From the NCBI GenBank assembly GCA_947451385.1, contig CANFYZ010000003.1:1-64000 (forward strand): a stretch of DNA of 64,000 nucleotides, read 5' to 3'. The position numbers and the translations under genes were made by a program. The notes below the pieces were generated by a model. That model saw only the letters and a program-made list of their open reading frames with translations. It made no database searches and was not told the origin of the DNA. This document shows positions 61,400 through 64,000 of this stretch, one piece after another (position 1 is the stretch's first letter; each line of letters begins with the position of its first letter). The DNA is from Comamonadaceae bacterium (GTDB lineage Bacteria > Pseudomonadota > Gammaproteobacteria > Burkholderiales > Burkholderiaceae_C).

Positions 61400-61552
61400 T
61401 CGAACATATTTGCGCGATAAACGAACGCATGAGTCCTGATTTTTATCAACATTTTTCTGGATCGCACTACATTCAAGCCTGTTTTGCTGCGCGAAAACCA
61501 ATTACCCACCCTGGGCCGAAGAACGGCCCATTCCACCCTTGAGGAGACCTCT
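61400..61552. promoter_or_regulatory. Leader and control region of the Liv-type transporter
   Basis: This 153-bp gap contains two CGAAC direct repeats (in ATCGAACATAT and AAACGAACGC, near 61404 and 61424) and a perfect hairpin TGGGCCG-AAGAA-CGGCCCA at 61512-61530, just before the GAGGAGA ribosome site. The CGAAC elements recall PcaR/PobR-type IclR sites, but this is weak. The hairpin lies in the probable 5' leader. Confidence 0.4.
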
Positions 61553-62683
61553 GTGAAAGCTACCCTGAAAACCCTGGCTGTCTGCGCTGCTTTGGCAGTG
61601 TCCGGCTTGACGCAAGCCCAAGACATCAAAATCGCCAACATTGTTGAATTGTCTGGCCCCGGCACCACCGCGGGCACCTTGTTTAAAAACGGTGTCGAAA
61701 TGGCCATCAAGGAAATCAACGCCTCGGGCGGGATCTTGGGCAAGAAAATCAGCTACACCACCGAAGACACACAAACCAACCCCGGTGTGGCCAAGGGCTT
61801 GACTCAAAAAGCGGTGGACAACGACGTGTTCGCCATTTTTGGCCCCGTGTACTCCGGCTCCATCATGGTTTCCATGGCTGAATCCAAGCGCGGCGAAACG
61901 CCTAACTTCACCGGCGGTGAAGCCGCTGCCATCACCGCCCAGGGCAATCCTTATGTGTTCCGCACCGCCTTCGGTCAGAGCATTTCTTTCCCTAAGCTGG
62001 CCAAGTTCATCAACTCCAAGGCCAAGACTTTGGCCATCGTCTATGTGAACAACGACTTCGGTAAAGGCGGTCGTGACACCTTGACCAAATTGCTCGAAGG
62101 CACTTCGACCAAAGTTGTGGCTGACATTTCTACCGATGCCGGTCAGGTCGACTTCTCGGCGGCTGTGCTCAAAGCCAAGCAAACCGATGCCGACGCCATC
62201 TTTGTCTACACCAACGAAGAAGAGTCTGCGCGTGCATTGCGTGAGTTCCGCAAGCAGGGCGTGAAGAAAATGCTGATCGGCGAAACCACGTTGACCGGCC
62301 AAAAAGTGATCGAGTTGGCAGGTGAATCCGCCAACGGCGCCTTGGCCCACGTGGGCTTGACTGTGGACGCCCCTCAGTTCAAGGCCTTTGGTGACAAGTA
62401 CAAGGCCGAATACAAGTCCGAGTCGGATCACAACGGCATCAAGGGCTATACCGGCATGTACGTTCTGAAAGCCGCGATTGAAAAGGTCGGCAAACTGGAC
62501 CGCAAGGCCGTGGCGGCCGCGATCCGCGGTGGTTGCTTCAACACCAAGCAAACCCCCGGCATCTTGATGGACGTGTGCTTTGATGACAAAGGCGACTTGG
62601 ACCGCGAAAGCTTCTTGGTGGAAGTGAAAAACGGCCACCCTGTGATCAACGCCACCTTGCCAGCGTTGAACGCACGGAAGTAA
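61553..62683 (+). CDS. ABC transporter substrate-binding protein, branched-chain amino acid (Liv/HAAT) type
   Basis: This is a 376-residue periplasmic receptor. A signal peptide (TLKTLAVCAALAVSGLTQAQ) is followed by DIKIANIVELSGPGTTAGTLFKNGVEMAIKEIN, the type I fold used by LivJ and by receptors for aromatic acids. GSIMVSMAESKRGETPNFTGGEAAA and YVNNDFGKGG are typical. The GTG at 61553 follows GAGGAGACCTCT. The two permease genes come after a terminator-like hairpin. The neighbouring catabolic genes suggest the ligand may be an aromatic or alicyclic acid rather than an amino acid. Confidence 0.92.
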   Translation: MKATLKTLAVCAALAVSGLTQAQDIKIANIVELSGPGTTAGTLFKNGVEMAIKEINASGGILGKKISYTTEDTQTNPGVAKGLTQKAVDNDVFAIFGPVYSGSIMVSMAESKRGETPNFTGGEAAAITAQGNPYVFRTAFGQSISFPKLAKFINSKAKTLAIVYVNNDFGKGGRDTLTKLLEGTSTKVVADISTDAGQVDFSAAVLKAKQTDADAIFVYTNEEESARALREFRKQGVKKMLIGETTLTGQKVIELAGESANGALAHVGLTVDAPQFKAFGDKYKAEYKSESDHNGIKGYTGMYVLKAAIEKVGKLDRKAVAAAIRGGCFNTKQTPGILMDVCFDDKGDLDRESFLVEVKNGHPVINATLPALNARK

Positions 62684-62700
62684 GTTTTGCGTTCAAACGG

Positions 62701-62730
62701 GGCGGACTCCATTGGGGTCCGCCTTTTTTT
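62701..62730 (+). terminator. Terminator-like hairpin between binding protein and permease
   Basis: GGCGGACTCC-ATTG-GGGTCCGCC is followed by seven T residues, 17 nt after the receptor stop. It should end many transcripts and let fewer reach livH, giving receptor excess. Confidence 0.88.
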
Positions 62731-62804
62731 AGGCCAAGCAGGTTGAACAGCCTGCGCAAGCAGGCCGCACCCCTGCTTGCACATCCTGTACTCGGAGCTC
62801 ACCC

Positions 62805-63680
62805 ATGACCGACTTTCTTCAACTCTTTTTCAGTGGCCTGGCCACGGGCAGCATTTATGCCCTGGTCGCCCTGGGGTTCACGTTGCTGTGGCAGGCCTCG
62901 GGCACCATCAATTTCGCGCAGGGCGAATTTGTCATGCTGCCGGCCTTCATGATGGTGATGCTGCTGGGCTCAGGCCTGTCGCTGTATTTTGCTTTTGCTT
63001 TGACGATTGTTTTGTCGGTGGTGATTTTGGGCTGGTTGTTCAAGCGCGGCCTGGTGGACCCCTTGTTCAAGTTCGGCATGATGCCGATCGTGGTGGCCAC
63101 CATCGGCCTGTCGATCGCCATGCGCAATGGCGTGCGCGCAGGCTACAGCGCCGAGCCCCAACCGTTCCCCCAAGTCTTTCCCGATGTGATTTTGGAACTG
63201 GCTGGCGTGACCTTCTCGGTCAGCGATGTGGGCACCTTTGTTTTTGCCATGGTGCTGGTCATGGCCACACAGTCTTTTTTGAGCAAGACCGTCACCGGCC
63301 GCGCCATGCAAGCGGTGGCCCAGAACACCGAGAGCGCCTCGGTGCTGGGCATCAATGTGCCGCGCATGATTTTCTACACCTTCGCCATCAACGCGATTTT
63401 GGCGGCGGCAGCGGCTTTGCTGGTCACGCCCACCTACCTGGCCAAGTTCGACATGGGCGAGGGCCTGGGCAACAAGGCTTTCTTTGCGGCCATCATCGGC
63501 GGCTTCAACAACTCGCGTGGCGCCTTGCTGGGCGGTTTGCTGGTGGGCGTGTGTGAAAACCTGGCCGCCGCCTACATCTCGCCGGCCTACAAAGACGCGG
63601 TGGCCTTGATCATTTTCATGGTGGTGATCTTGTTCAAGCCGCAAGGTTTGCTCGGCAAAAAAGAGGAGCGCAAAGTATGA
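62805..63680 (+). CDS. livH: Branched-chain amino acid-type ABC transporter permease (LivH)
   Basis: This is a 291-residue inner-membrane permease with the LivH hallmarks SGLATGSIYALVALGFTLLW, INFAQGEFVMLPAFM and the cytoplasmic coupling region VTGRAMQAVAQNTESASVLGIN. About eight hydrophobic segments are present. The ATG at 62805 gives the usual MTDFLQLFFSG start. Its stop overlaps the LivM start by 4 nt. Confidence 0.95.
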   Translation: MTDFLQLFFSGLATGSIYALVALGFTLLWQASGTINFAQGEFVMLPAFMMVMLLGSGLSLYFAFALTIVLSVVILGWLFKRGLVDPLFKFGMMPIVVATIGLSIAMRNGVRAGYSAEPQPFPQVFPDVILELAGVTFSVSDVGTFVFAMVLVMATQSFLSKTVTGRAMQAVAQNTESASVLGINVPRMIFYTFAINAILAAAAALLVTPTYLAKFDMGEGLGNKAFFAAIIGGFNNSRGALLGGLLVGVCENLAAAYISPAYKDAVALIIFMVVILFKPQGLLGKKEERKV

Positions 63681-64000
63681 AGAAGCTCAATCTGCTGCTG
63701 GCGATGGTCGCCCTGGCCGCGCTGGTCATCGTGCCCAATTACCTGAAGAACTATGGCATCCACATGTTCACCACCTGGCTGGTGTTCATCATCGCCACCA
63801 TGGGCCTGAATTTGACGGTGGGTTACGCCGGGCAAAAGTCGCTCGGTCACGCCGCCTTCTTTGGCATCGGGGCCTACACCGTGGCGATTCTGCTCAAAGC
63901 CGGTTTCAGTTTCTGGCTGGGCTTGCCGGTGGCGGCCTTGATTTGTTTTGTCACCGGGCTGGCGCTGGGTTTCCCAGCGCTGCGCGTGCAGACCATTTAC
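63677..64000 (+). CDS. livM: Branched-chain amino acid-type ABC transporter permease (LivM), 3' end beyond window
   Basis: The start of the second permease, 108 codons visible and open to the window edge. The N-terminus KKLNLLLAMVALAALVIVPN is followed by MGLNLTVGYAGQKSLGHAAF, the conserved LivM motif (normally GYAGQ-SLGHAAF). The ATG overlaps the livH stop (ATGA), with GAGGAGC upstream. ATPase genes livG/livF would be expected next, outside the window. Confidence 0.95.
   Translation, partial: MKKLNLLLAMVALAALVIVPNYLKNYGIHMFTTWLVFIIATMGLNLTVGYAGQKSLGHAAFFGIGAYTVAILLKAGFSFWLGLPVAALICFVTGLALGFPALRVQTIY

Overview
The window looks like chromosome from a betaproteobacterium of the order Burkholderiales, most likely family Comamonadaceae. 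This rests on GC-rich coding sequence, GTG/TTG starts, a tandem glycine riboswitch ahead of gcvTHP, DctP/Bug/Liv binding-protein transporters, scoAB, and a GC-rich intergenic repeat of a kind I recall from comamonads. No phage, integrase, insertion sequence, CRISPR array or rRNA was seen. Genes are densely packed, often with 4-nt ATGA overlaps.

Layout. 1-6671 (+): the end of aroC, an MFS permease, two alpha/beta hydrolases (one a lipoprotein), a DsbA-like protein, a DCC-family protein, a secreted SUMF1-like protein and an SDR. 6682-14076 (-): glycine cleavage operon (tandem riboswitch, gcvT, gcvH, gcvP), then a GNAT and a B12/radical SAM protein. 14094-18791 (-): a TRAP transporter and ETF:ubiquinone oxidoreductase. 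18951-23655: a thioesterase, an AhpD-like/CMD divergent pair, a Sel1-repeat protein, a PAS-LuxR regulator divergent from scoAB, with a strong palindrome between them. 23940-33488: a RodZ-like membrane protein in an AT-rich patch, tRNA-Gly(CCC), a putative outer-membrane protein, and a two-component system divergent from a heavy-metal RND efflux operon. 33552-41650: gabD, alaS-tlpA, a Tat-type transglutaminase-like protein, a LigI-like amidohydrolase, aroE and a ferredoxin.

41695-50512 is an acyl-CoA catabolic module: CoA ligase, crotonase, thioesterase and Bug protein on one strand, acyl-CoA dehydrogenase and SDR on the other, beside a MalT-type LuxR regulator. The crotonase lacks the two classical hydratase glutamates.

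50698-64000 is the most interesting part. CoA-transferase, acyl-CoA dehydrogenase, a xylose-isomerase-like TIM barrel with a Glu-Asp-Gln-Glu metal quartet, NIPSNAP, a ketosteroid-dehydrogenase-like flavoprotein, an IclR regulator and a Gfo/Idh oxidoreductase face a divergent AroE-like dehydrogenase, a second flavoprotein and a Liv-type ABC transporter. A 13-bp palindrome of IclR-operator form lies in the divergent promoter. The combination suggests uptake, oxidation and possible aromatisation of a hydroxylated alicyclic acid (shikimate-, quinate- or oxocyclohexanecarboxylate-like). The substrate is inference only.
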